Assembly (NCBI GenBank): GCA_033675265.1
Contig: JAUJYZ010001026.1
Span: forward strand, 1 to 64,000
Origin: Actinostola sp. cb2023
Lineage: Eukaryota > Cnidaria > Anthozoa > Actiniaria > Actinostolidae
DNA length: 64,000 nucleotides
Direction: 5' to 3'
The notes under the pieces were generated by a model. It saw only the letters and a program-made list of their open reading frames with translations, did not search any database and was not told where the DNA came from. Positions within the stretch are counted from its first letter, which is position 1. Every line of letters starts with the position of its first letter. Shown here in pieces: positions 1-10,767 of the stretch. The position numbers and the translations under genes were made by a program.

Positions 1-52
1 GGCGCTCGTTGCTCTGTGCGTACATTGGAAAAAAAAGCACGCTACGCCCCTG

Positions 53-1271
53 ACACGATCCCCCGTCTACACGATACCCCGTCCACACGATACCCCGTCC
101 ACACGATACCCTGTCCACACGATACCCCGTCACACGATACCCCGTCCACACGATACCCCGTCCACACGATACCCTGTCCACACGATACCCCGTCACACGA
201 TACCCCGTCCACACGATACCCCGTCCACACGATACCCCGTCACACGATACCCCGTCCACACGATACCCCGTCCACACGATACCCCGTCCACACGATACTC
301 CGTCCACACGATACCCCGTCCACACGATACCCTGTCCACACGATACCCCGTCACACGATACCCCGTCCACACGATACCCCGTCCACACGATACCCTGTCC
401 ACACGATACCCCGTCACACGATACCCCGTCCACACGATACCCCGTCCACACGATACCCTGTCCACACGATACCCCGTCACACGATACCCCGTCCACACGA
501 TACCCCGTCCACACGATACCCCGTCACACGATACCCCGTCCACACGATACCCCGTCCACACGATACTCCGTCCACACGATACCCCGTCCACACGATACCC
601 TGTCCACACGATACCCCGTCACACGATACCCCGTCCACACGATACCCTGTCCACACGATACCCCGTCACACGATACCCCGTCCACACGATACCCCGTCCA
701 CACGATACCCTGTCCACACGATACCCCGTCACACGATACCCCGTCCACACGATACCCCGTCCACACGATACCCCGTCACACGATACCCCGTCCACACGAT
801 ACCCCGTCCACACGATACTCCGTCCACACGATACCCCGTCCACACGATACCCTGTCCACACGATACCCCGTCACACGATACCCCGTCCACACGATACCCC
901 GTCCACACGATACCCTGTCCACACGATACCCCGTCACACGATACCCCGTCCACACGATACCCCGTCCACACGATACCCCGTCACACGATACCCCGTCCAC
1001 ACGATACCCCGTCCACACGATACCCCGTCCACACGATACCCTGTCCACACGATACCCCGTCACACGATACCCCGTCACACGATACCCCGTCCACACGATA
1101 CCCCGTCCACACGATACCCCGTCCACACGATACCCTGTCCACACGATACCCCGTCACACGATACCCCGTCCACACGATACCCCGTCCACACGATACCCTG
1201 TCCACACGATACCCCGTCACACGATACCCCGTCCACACGATACCCCGTCCACACGATACCCCGTCCACACG
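53..1271. repeat. 16-bp minisatellite, array 1
   Basis: Tandem array of ACACGATACCCCGTCC and variants: CCTG for CCCG, ACTCC for ACCCC, and a 15-bp form lacking one C. The mixed 15/16-bp units leave long open frames on both strands (HTIPRPHDTPSTRYPV-type translations) that are repeat artefacts. The array is bracketed by perfect 16-bp inverted repeats at 37-52 and 1272-1287. Confidence 0.95.
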
Positions 1272-1898
1272 CAGGGGCGTAGCGTGCATATACGCACGTA
1301 CGTACAATTTAAAATCCTTAAAATATAAATATTATAAAAAACATAAAAATATAAAAAAAAAAAGAAATCTAAGACCAAATCTTAACAGCTGACTCAGTGT
1401 AAACTTCCTGGAAACTACTCTCAGAAGGCAGGAAATGCTATTTCAGAGACCCTATATTTCAAAAATGTTCGGGGAGCATGCCCCCGCACCCCCTATCAGC
1501 TCACGCGTTCACCGCTCGTCAAAGTTATCTGCAGCGACGTAGTCGTCTCTCGACCAGTGAAATTCCCGGAAAAAAACATGTAGCAGCCCCAGTGAACAGT
1601 CTCTCAAACAAAATAAATACCAAAAAAACCGGCTTCGCCTATCGGGTTGTTATATCGCTAATAGACCTCGGTAACAGTATATAAGCTTTATATAAATCCT
1701 TTACATAAATCCCAAAAAAACTGAGTGATAGATGCATTTTACTATGTATTTATGTAGCGAGAAAGTCCGCTGAAAAACGAAGAAAATGGTATTTCCAAGA
1801 CTCTAGAATTCTAAATTTCCAGGGGGGGCATGCCCCCTCACCCCCCTAGAAACTCACGCCTTCGGCGCTCGTTGCTCTGTGCGTACATTGGAAAAAAA
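1272..1898. repeat. Conserved flank of the minisatellite unit, copy 1
   Basis: About 0.6 kb of non-array DNA that recurs almost unchanged at 2409-3040. It contains two diverged copies of a module with a GGGGGCATGCCCCC-like GC palindrome followed by CTCACGC and a GCTCG end (about 1430-1520 and 1770-1870), so the flank itself arose by internal duplication. No convincing gene is seen. Confidence 0.8.
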
Positions 1899-1914
1899 GC
1901 ACGCTACGCCCCTG

Positions 1915-2408
1915 ACACGATCCCCCGTCTACACGATACCCCGTCCACACGATACCCCGTCCACACGATACCCTGTCCACACGATACCCCGTCACACGAT
2001 ACCCCGTCCACACGATACCCCGTCCACACGATACCCTGTCCACACGATACCCCGTCACACGATACCCCGTCCACACGATACCCCGTCCACACGATACCCC
2101 GTCACACGATACCCCGTCCACACGATACCCCGTCCACACGATACCCCGTCCACACGATACCCCGTCCACACGATACCCTGTCCACACGATACCCCGTCAC
2201 ACGATACCCCGTCACACGATACCCCGTCCACACGATACCCCGTCCACACGATACCCCGTCCACACGATACCCTGTCCACACGATACCCCGTCACACGATA
2301 CCCCGTCCACACGATACCCCGTCCACACGATACCCTGTCCACACGATACCCCGTCACACGATACCCCGTCCACACGATACCCCGTCCACACGATACCCCG
2401 TCCACACG
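1915..2408. repeat. 16-bp minisatellite, array 2
   Basis: Same 16-bp unit and variants as the first array, but shorter. It is again bracketed by the 16-bp inverted repeats (1899-1914 and 2409-2424). Confidence 0.95.
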
Positions 2409-3040
2409 CAGGGGCGTAGCGTGCATATACGCACGTACGTACAATTTAAAATCCTTAAAATATAAATATTATAAAAAAACATAAAATATATAAAAAAAAA
2501 AGAAATCTCTAAGACCAAATCTTAACAGCTGACTCAGTGTAAACTTCCTGGAAAACTACTCTCAGAAGGCAGGAAATGCTATTTCAGAGACCCTATATTT
2601 CAAAAATGTTCGGGGAGCATGCCCCCGCACCCCCTATCAGCTCACGCGTTCACCGCTCGTCAAAGTTATCTGCAGCGACGTAGTCGTCTCTCGACCAGTG
2701 AAATTCCCGGAAAAAAAACATGTAGCAGCCCCAGTGAACAGTCTCTCAAACAAAATAAATACCAAAAAAACCGGCTTCGCCTATCGGGTTGTTATATCGC
2801 TAATAGACCTCGGTAACAGTATATAAGCTTTATATAAATCCTTTACATAAATCCCAAAAAAACTGAGTGATAGATGCATTTTACTATGTATTTATGTAGC
2901 GAGAAAGTCCGCTGAAAAACGAAGAAAATGGTATTTCCAAGACTCTAGAATTCTAAATTTCCAGGGGGGGCATGCCCCCTCACCCCCCTAGAAACTCACG
3001 CCTTCGGCGCTCGTTGCTCTGTGCGTACATTGGAAAAAAA
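2409..3040. repeat. Conserved flank of the minisatellite unit, copy 2
   Basis: Near-identical copy of 1272-1898, differing by a few indels in A-runs. It shows that the whole flank plus array was duplicated as one unit. Confidence 0.85.
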
Positions 3041-3190
3041 GCACGCTACGCCCCTGACACGATCCCCCGTCTACACGATACCCCGTCCACACGATACCCC
3101 GTCCACACGATACCCCGTCCACACGATACCCTGTCCACACGATACCCCGTCACACGATACCCCGTCCACACGATACCCCGTCCACACGAT
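3041..3190. repeat. 16-bp minisatellite, array 3, truncated
   Basis: Third copy of the left inverted repeat (3041-3056) followed by a short array that stops abruptly at about 3190 in unrelated sequence. The right inverted repeat and right flank are missing. Confidence 0.9.
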
Positions 3191-3313
3191 AATTCAGAAA
3201 CATTTAAGACTGTCCGAAAAGTTTGATGATCGATCGTCCAACGTAGAGATGACAAGTTTTCAGGCATAATTAAGCCAGTCACTTGGAGTGCTTTGCGTTT
3301 ACGGTAAAAATGA

Positions 3314-3460
3314 TAGAGCAGATTTCGTATGACTGTGAGAAACTTACGGCACGTAACGGTCGTACCGGGCCGTGTTCAGTTTAGGATTTCGAATGAATCC
3401 GCGGCGGCGCGCTGTGACTACAGTGCCGTGGTTTGTCACAGTCATTCGAAATCTGCTCTA
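3314..3460. mobile_element. MITE, TA-flanked, family 1 copy 1
   Basis: Ends TAGAGCAGATTTCG and CGAAATCTGCTCTA form a terminal inverted repeat that extends inward through the ATGACTGTGA/TCACAGTCAT segment. If TA is taken as the target duplication, the element runs GAGCAG...CTGCTC, as in Tc1/mariner-type non-autonomous elements. It is related to 45427-45568 and 52463-52488. No coding capacity. Confidence 0.8.
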
Positions 3461-3630
3461 TGGTCGCCGTGAGGGCGTACAAGGAAAAGTGATGGAAAAT
3501 TGACGAGGATAACGATCGATGCTGAGGCGTTTATCTGTTCTGCTATTCTCAATTATGGGCCGCATAGTATCATTGCGTCACTAGCAATTAATGAATGGGA
3601 AGATCCCGGCTCAAATTGCTGCGTGCTTCC

Positions 3631-3775
3631 TAGAGTGCAATTTAGAAAAGCTTGAAAACTAAATAACTAATTAGTACTAAATAGCACTAATGAAACATTA
3701 GAAAACAATAGAAATAGCACTATTTAGTACTATTTAACATTAGTACTATTTCACACTTTTCTAAATTGCACTCTA
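3631..3775. mobile_element. MITE, TA-flanked, family 2
   Basis: Perfect 20-bp terminal inverted repeat TAGAGTGCAATTTAGAAAAG at 3631-3650 with its reverse complement at 3756-3775. The AT-rich interior has repeated TTAGTACTA motifs. TA at both outer ends fits a TA target duplication. A diverged inner fragment lies at about 17817-17880 in the other orientation. Confidence 0.8.
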
Positions 3776-4140
3776 TTACACTGCGATATATTCGTTCGTC
3801 CCCTTGCGTCATTTAATAAAACTATGCATACATGGTAGATAAAACTACGGAATCTCGGATTATAGGAGGCACAGGTCCTCCATAGGATATCCGATGTAAT
3901 AGCAGATTTGAACAAACACCCTCATTGGTAGGAAATCCGCATAAGTAAAACCAGAATGCCCCACAAAAAACGATTTTTGAAACAACCATATTTGGAATGC
4001 GCGCACGCGCGAAACTGGCGCGCAAGTTTTGTTGTTCAGTGATCGGTCAATAGGCCATATGCACTAACGGGTCACGTGACCCAACTTTCTCAAATCAAGC
4101 AGCAGTGTCAAAATGAACTCCAGAAATGAAAAGAGCAGCT

Positions 4141-4376
4141 CGATATTAGTAAGAAGGCGAAATTTCAGGTCATAACGTCTGACACAGGAGAAATGACATG
4201 AAATATAAAATCGAGTGTTTTCTAATAATTTGTTTGGAAAATGCATTGGATGGCATTTTTTGCCATCCAGCACATTTTTCCATACGAATCTTAATAAAAT
4301 TTGCAATTTTATATTTCATGCCATTTCTGCTGTGTTAAACATTATAAGCTGAAATTTCGCCTTTTTACTAATATCT
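4141..4376. repeat. Imperfect fold-back repeat
   Basis: The left arm (about 4141-4210, GATATTAGTAAGAAGGCGAA at its outer end) is answered by its diverged reverse complement at about 4305-4376. The centre holds a GGATGGCA/TGCCATCC hairpin. Arms have many mismatches, so this is an old element. No gene is seen in 3776-4140. Confidence 0.65.
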
Positions 4377-4680
4377 CACAAGCAGATAGCGAACAAAATA
4401 TTAAAACTAAACTTCTCAACCTAAACTAAGAATAACAATAGTGTCTTGATTGAGGCAATCCCGAAAAACCCGCCAGTGCTATCGGTATTCAGCGGTCTTT
4501 GTGTGTGTCGTGTAAGTGGCCTTTCACGTGACTATGTATCGTTCACGTATAAATAGTTACATTTTGTGACTGTGAGTCATATCAAAAGCAATAATGTGCT
4601 GTTACGAGGCAAGCATACAAGACAGTCTCACTCACTGTACGCAAATAGAATCGACAGCTTTGAAAACACAACATTCATCT

Positions 4681-5049
4681 CCCGGGGGGGTACTCCCATA
4701 TATATGCTATATAGGTATGTGTCCTCGAATAGGGTATGGTTTTTGAACCTCCAGATCCTTAAATTGGGTACCATATTTTGATTTTTCACCATAAAATAAA
4801 ATATTCGATCTTTAATTTGGGTACACTTTTTTTATTTTGACTAAAAAATCCGCTTAGCGTAAGCGTATGCACTTCTGATATTAGCGATTTCCAACTGGGA
4901 ATAGTATTAACTTTTTCCTTAAATTGGGTCTATATTTCAGTGACAAATCCTTGGAAAGGGTATGAATTTTCCAATTTTCCAATTTCGAAATCCCGGGGGC
5001 ACACCCTATCCTATCCTAAATTTCCGGGAGTACCCCCCCTCCCCCCGGG
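4681..5049. mobile_element. Non-autonomous DNA transposon with CCCGGGGGG ends and 8-bp target duplication
   Basis: Ends CCCGGGGGGGTACTCCC and GGGAGTACCCCCCCTCCCCC-CGGG are inverted repeats. The flanks ATTCATCT at 4673-4680 and 5050-5057 are identical 8-bp direct repeats, a clear target-site duplication. An 8-bp duplication is typical of hAT-like (also P-like) transposases, but the ends do not identify a superfamily. No coding capacity. Confidence 0.85.
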
Positions 5050-5331
5050 ATTCATCTCTTCACTTTGTTGAAATCTGACTCCAATCATCCATACACTGAC
5101 ATTTAAAAAAGCTGCAAATAGCAGTCACAGATCACACATCTTAATAATACATTCTATTAGTTTATTTAGCATTGAACATTTAGTGAACCTGCAGAGCTCA
5201 CCGCTGCTCGATCCAAACACAGTCGGTAGTGAGGCTGTATTTCAAGATGGTTTTGTAAAGCGCGAATTTACACAAATCAGTTTGACTTTCCTCATGACAA
5301 ACTTTGTAAAATTGCAATAGCAAGCTAAAGA

Positions 5332-5332
<1 letters not shown>

Positions 5333-5391
<59 letters not shown>
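5333..5391. repeat. (AAT)n microsatellite
   Basis: Uninterrupted run of AAT triplets; a second run lies at about 5541-5588. Each is followed by a GA(T)AACTTTATT-like stretch, so they may be the tails of decayed retroelements. Confidence 0.9.
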
Positions 5392-5395
<4 letters not shown>

Positions 5396-5537
5396 TAACT
5401 TTATTCCTCAAAACAAATTACAAATAAGAGATAGAAAAATAGATAAAAATCCTTATTTACAAAATTTAAAATGATCGCTTGGATTGTTCAATAACAATTA
5501 ACTAATGATATTAAAATACAAACAATAATGTTATTAT

Positions 5538-5540
<3 letters not shown>

Positions 5541-5588
<48 letters not shown>
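5541..5588. repeat. (AAT)n microsatellite, second run
   Basis: Second AAT run, followed by AATGAACTTTATT. The rest of 5058-6330 is intergenic and is the likely promoter region of the Ig/CUB gene. A TATA-like TTATTTATAGA lies near 6137-6150, but no promoter element can be assigned with confidence. Confidence 0.85.
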
Positions 5589-5590
<2 letters not shown>

Positions 5591-6330
5591 ACTTTATTTA
5601 GAGAAGAGTGACATTTTCTTTCACTTTATTCCAGTTCAAGCAAAGATATCCCCATGAATGTAACGGCTTAGACGTGGTCTTGTTGTGGTGTTGACAGCAC
5701 AGACCAACGCGTTTCCCCAATTATGCGCTGAATCAGTAGCGTGCTAGTTCAAATTAGCATTCAAACTTCCCGTCTGAATCACCCTCTTGCTTGCTGGCCG
5801 CATGAACCACATGCTGATGACACAGCAACATTTTCTCAAGACAAAATATTAAATGTTAAACTCCCCCTCGCGAATATCACGACCAGCTACCAAACATGGA
5901 CTTTAACAAAGGTAAATACGGAACAAAACACACGAAATGAACTCATTAGCCTATCACTTGTTCATGTCTTGGATATCATGTGACGTAGGCGTTGTCATGG
6001 TTACCCAGGAAACGATCCACACCCTTAGAACACTTCCGCGTTGAAATCGGAAACCAATGACAAAGCCTGCTCCAGCTAACGGGGCTTTACCGGTTTACCC
6101 TTGCGTTACCCTGGCGCTCATTCATGGTTAACTAATCAGTTATTTATAGAACGTACACCTATAAGAGACGGTGCACTGACCTTGACGAGAGTTACATTTG
6201 AATATCGGCTGATAACACCATCTGGTCTACCACAAGCAAACAACGACAAGGCCACAGACAAGCATATTTGTCAAGAAGTCAACTATTGAAGTTATCAGTT
6301 TTATACAAAAGAAGAACGAACTCCACAAAG

Positions 6331-9055
6331 ATGCACGGTACTCGGCTTGCAATGATGTTCACAACGCTATCTTGCGTCCTTATTCTTGAAGGTATATGAC
6401 TATTTCTTGTTGGAAATACTTGTCTAACTTGTTATATTTGCTTTTCTTCTTGTGTTTTACCTACCGAGGAACTCTGACACTAAGGCCGGTGTTTTCTGTC
6501 AATTCAATTGCGACATAAGAGCATGCAAAACCAGCTGAAAAACATTAGATTTGATTTTGATTTGTATCTCAGATAAAACTTGTTTGCCTCTTGCTTTTTG
6601 TTATTTAACAGTAAGCCAACCGCAGTATGGTATGTTTCTCCAAAACATGGATGTACACGCTTAGTTTTATTCTTATATAACGAGTTAAAAAAATGACTAT
6701 ACCAAAGTTGTCGTGACTCTGAAATGAAACGTAACTTCTTCACTAAACAAACAAAGGCATTCACCTCGGGAAATTATTGCTATATTTTCTAAACATACAA
6801 TTATCATAGGATTGTTTGCCTTTAGATTTGTACAAGCAAAAAGAAGATTACGCAAAAACACGTGCATTACGTACGTTTGACTAAGAGCACGTTTGCACTT
6901 CTGTACGTCATAACCCACCCTTGCTTATTTATGGATCGATGCTTATTTTTGGAATGTACAATATTATACAATATAATCTAATATAATAATTGGACCAACA
7001 TTGCATTTCTTTTTCATCAATTAAACTATGACGCAAAACATTTCCCCGTATTACGTACAGTCAAACTGTTCGCCTCGTGCCGGCTTTGCCGATCGCAGAC
7101 ACGCATCGTTGGTCTTAGGAGCGGCCGCATTTCCGGTTTGTTGAAGTGACTCGCGCTGGCAGTGTATTGAATCCAGCGGAACAATTAACGATCGACGGCC
7201 GTAAAAACCACACGCGGCTAACTGTACCAGTCATGGTGTAGATAGGCGTGTGTGTGATTGGAATATACGATAGTTCCTTCCGCTGAGTAATATTCATATA
7301 ATAATAAAATATCTCAAATAATGATGTATTTAGTGTACAAGTAATCAAGATTTGATATGCACTTTTAGGTGTCCTAGCAGCGGCTCGCTCTACTAAAGAG
7401 AACCAGTCCGGTTGTCATAACAGCGACGTCATTCTGGACTGCAGATACTTTGCAGACATCAACGTTAAGTCAGCGGATTTACAATGGCGGGTAAAGGACA
7501 ACGTAGCACACAAATGGAAGAAAATCGCAAGCATCAGAAGAGGAAACCGACGACTTTTTCCGAACTCAAACTTTGACGACAGGATAACATTGCACACGAA
7601 TGGCTCACTAGAAATCAAATCCTTGAAACCAAACGACGCCACTCTATACCAGTGTAAAGTTTCCCAGATTGGGAAGAGAGACACTCACTTCATTGAGCTT
7701 AGTGTGATGTGCGACGGTAAGCCTGAAAGTCATCTTCTTTTTCTGTGAAATGCAGAGTGCTCCCCCATTCATATTTAATATTTAGCTTTGTCGTATGTTA
7801 TAACTCCAAGTAGATATTGTATTGTATTGTAGATAGTGCCTCAAAACTCCAAACTAATGTTGCATATCTCATTCCTTTAGGTCAAATTTCCGTTACCAAA
7901 CGAGAAGTTTGTGTAGAAGATGACGTTCTGCTCGATTGTCAAGCTAAACACAGAACCAACCCACTACATCTTAAGCGCGTTACGTGGCACAAGAAAAACG
8001 CTGGTTCATCATGGTCATTAGTAATAGCTTCAGACAGACTAAAGACGAGGCTTAATGGTACCAAGCTACACACCAACGGCTCACTTTTGCTTCCAGCAGG
8101 AAGACAAGAAAGTGAGATGAAATACAAGTGCGACGTCAGTAAGAATATCAGGCTTAGCCCACGAGAGAGACATATTGTCATCATAAAGAACGTCAAGTGT
8201 CGTCGAACAAAGCGAGCAATAGGTAAGCAATCTAAACGGCTCTTTACCTGAACCACATTAAAGAGCACCCACTTAAACTCCTTCCTTTAATTTCAGCTAC
8301 CATCAAAACAACAAAGGGTCGCGTTGTCATGACAACCAGCACGCCAATCCAGGGAACCACAGTTGCCATGGAAACAACTCGTGTCTCTGTACAACAAACA
8401 GCAGCTACCACACAAGCCACTGCTCAGCCTGGTACCCAGACCACAAAACGTGACGTCACTCCTACCAAATCCCATGGTAAGTACTGGTTACTATAGTAAC
8501 GCGTGGAAGCAAAGCATCTAAGTAAATGTCTTGAAATGTTTATTAACATGAGCTTCTTACTCTTCTAGGTTGTGGAGGAACCCTAACAGCTCCCACTGGT
8601 GGATTCCAATCACCGAATTTCCCAAGTGCATATCCTGCCAACTCTTACTGTAAATGGACCATCAGTGTTCCCCAGGACTACGCGGCCATCGACATCAAAC
8701 TTGACCAAATGAACCTGGAGTATGAAGAGAGCTGCCAGTAAGTGTGTTATTTATGCTGAACCTTGCTTAACAACCATATTGGTTAATTGCTAGGGACGTT
8801 ATCAATTTTTTTTCTATAATTGTAATGAAATTGAATGATATTTTTTTCTGTTCCAGAAATGACTACATTGCAATCCATGACGAGCTGGGTAACCAGGTCG
8901 GCTGCCGTCGATGTGGCGCGTACACTAAACCCATTGAATTCCAAGTGAGAGGGAGAGTGGCTGTGATTGAGTTCAACTCTGATAGCACTGTACATAAAAC
9001 GGGGTTCAAACTTACTTACAAGGGAGCAAAGGCTGTCGGGAAATCAGACCCATGA
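6331..9055 (+). CDS. Secreted protein with two Ig domains, Thr-rich linker and CUB domain (6 exons, 432 aa)
   Basis: Exons 6331-6391, 7369-7716, 7881-8222, 8297-8476, 8569-8737 and 8857-9055 join in frame (1299 nt) and all introns are GT-AG. Exon 1 from the ATG encodes a signal peptide (MHGTRLAMMFTTLSCVLILE, cleavage probably near VLAAARS). Exon 2 (residues 21-136) is an Ig domain with ILDC, LQW and LYQC. Exon 3 (137-250) is a second Ig domain with LLDC, VTW and YKC. Both carry LHTNGSL, so they are duplicated modules. Exon 3 ends in a basic RRTKRA stretch, a possible furin site. Exon 4 (251-310) is rich in Thr and probably O-glycosylated. Exons 5-6 are a CUB domain (CGGTL, FQSPNFPSAYP, YCKW, NDYIAI). 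The first four introns are phase 1, as expected of shuffled extracellular modules. There is no transmembrane segment, so it is probably secreted. Its partner is unknown; adhesion, matrix or immune roles are possible. Confidence 0.85.
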
Positions 9056-9106
9056 TGCAGAGCGAGCGTCAAACACCACGGAGCAAAGGCTGTCGGGAAA
9101 TCAGAC
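9023..9106 (+). repeat. 57-bp tandem duplication across the stop codon of the Ig/CUB gene
   Basis: GGAGCAAAGGCTGTCGGGAA and the following ATCAGAC occur at 9023-9049 and again from 9080. The first copy encodes the protein's C-terminus (GAKAVGKSDP, stop at 9053-9055). The second is in the 3' untranslated region. Confidence 0.9.
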
Positions 9107-9410
9107 TCAAATTTAAAATATTTCGTCAAAGTGACAAGAAGTTTAATTATTTATACCATTTTGCCATGCAAAGATTAGTAAACTATAAGTATATAGTCAG
9201 AAACAACATTAGTTATTTATTGGGCTTGAGCATGAAATGCTTGAGCAAAGTAAAACTGCTTGAAAAGTAGGGACAAAAAGTTCTTATAGAAAGATATATT
9301 ATTTATATACATTCATTTTCAGTACAGTGTAATATTTATTTATATTTATAGTTAAATTAATGAGAATACATATTTATTTATTTTATACATGTATATCATA
9401 TTTATTGTGA

Positions 9411-9416
9411 AATAAA
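9411..9416 (+). promoter_or_regulatory. Polyadenylation signal of the Ig/CUB gene
   Basis: AATAAA about 360 bases after the stop codon, at the end of a very AT-rich 3' region with many ATTTA motifs (9290-9410), which could act as mRNA-instability elements. Confidence 0.55.
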
Positions 9417-10030
9417 TGTCTTTAACATATTTCATAACGCATTCAGTTTTTATCCGAATAAATTTTGACAGTTTCTAATAATATGAAAAAAAATCACAAA
9501 AACTCACAAGTAACAAAAAAACGCTAATGGTGGTGTTAGTAAGCTAGGAACGCCTGGGCCTTTTTGTGTGTTGCGAAATAATTATCCGATGAGTTTACAA
9601 TGAACTTGGCTCGATTTAAAACTAAATGACCGTGTGTGCTAACGGAAATCTGAGAATTCTAGTCATAACGATGAAAGATAAGGTCGTACTAACAAGCCAC
9701 GCAGTGAACATGTACTTGACACTCCACTGGTTATGGTGCTTAGTTGGAATGTTTGTGGTTTCCTTAAGGTTCCACTGCCTTGACTATAAAAGGAAGCTCT
9801 GACCTTGACTCTTTCGTGTTGGCCTGGCTAGCTATAAAACATCGTGTCAGAGAGAACACCTACTGCGGCACGTACTTTGTTAGGAATTATTTGCGGTTTG
9901 AAGCTGAAAACCAGAAGTGAGGGGAAAAGGTGTTTTCCAACTTCGCATGAGAAAGTCTTAGAAGGCCTGGCTACTATGAATAAGCTGAGACCAGACTGGA
10001 GTAGAGTTCAGTTCAGCGAAAGTCACGTTT

Positions 10031-10110
10031 CCCGGTGGGGTGGTACGGGGGGGCACTACCATATATAAGCCATACGGGTATGCGCCGTTCAATAGGGCAG
10101 GGTTTCCGAG
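10031..10110. mobile_element. Fragment of the CCCGGGGGG element family
   Basis: CCCGGTGGGGTGGTACGGGG followed by CACTACCATATATAAGCC resembles the left end of the element at 4681-5049, which has TACTCCCATATATATGC. The right end was not found. Otherwise 9421-10295 is intergenic with no convincing gene. Confidence 0.55.
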
Positions 10111-10295
10111 ATCCATAGATCGACACGGAACTACATACCAGGCACTCTTTGGTTTGACAAAACTCGATCGCGTGCTGGTTAGTCAACAGTGACTTAGCAG
10201 AAATCATTTCCTCCACATTAACCTAACGATCGACCTTTATTTTAACTGACTTGCCGTCCATCTTCATCACTGGGGAAAACATACGCTCTTCAGAA

Positions 10296-10385
10296 CTTGG
10301 AAATTCATTGGAAAGGATTTGGAAATGTCCAAATCCATGAAAATTGAAACTTTTCAACGAATTTCCAATCAGTTAAATTCCAAGG
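10296..10385. repeat. Dispersed palindromic repeat, copy 1
   Basis: Begins CTTGGAAATTCATTGGAAA and ends with an inverted version around TTCCAATCAGTTAAATTCC. A clear relative lies at 21587-21695. This is a short non-coding inverted-repeat element. Confidence 0.6.
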
Positions 10386-10767
10386 CTGGACTGAGGAGTG
10401 CGCGTTCTTTCCAGAGTGGGTGGTACATGGCGTGCGCGTTGCAGCAATCCAAAGTCCATCTAATCTATAATCATTAGCCAATTTAGATGAAATACGTAGC
10501 TACATTTTTAAGACAAGTAAAAATAACAATACCATTAACAGTTTCCTCTTCCTTGAATTCCCAAAATCAAAACTCCAGTTTCCTAACGATGTATTCAGCC
10601 AGCTTCAGTTCATGATCAAGTCATGCTATGTCACCTCATTGGAATGGTAATCTAGTCCTGCTGCAGTCACAGCTTAGCGACGACTTAACTTTTAGCATTT
10701 ACTTCACAAACATTCACTCAAATATATTTCTTATCAGTCAAAGGCTAGTCTTCAGTAAAACGGCTTA

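Noticed and set aside
16..1392. 458-codon plus-strand frame and several minus-strand frames over the first minisatellite
   Set aside because: The translations are pure repeats of a 16-bp unit read in cycling frames. All frames are open because the unit lacks stops, and there is no gene context.
1..3190. CRISPR-like array
   Set aside because: Units are contiguous 15/16-bp repeats with no unique spacers, and the surroundings are eukaryotic genes.
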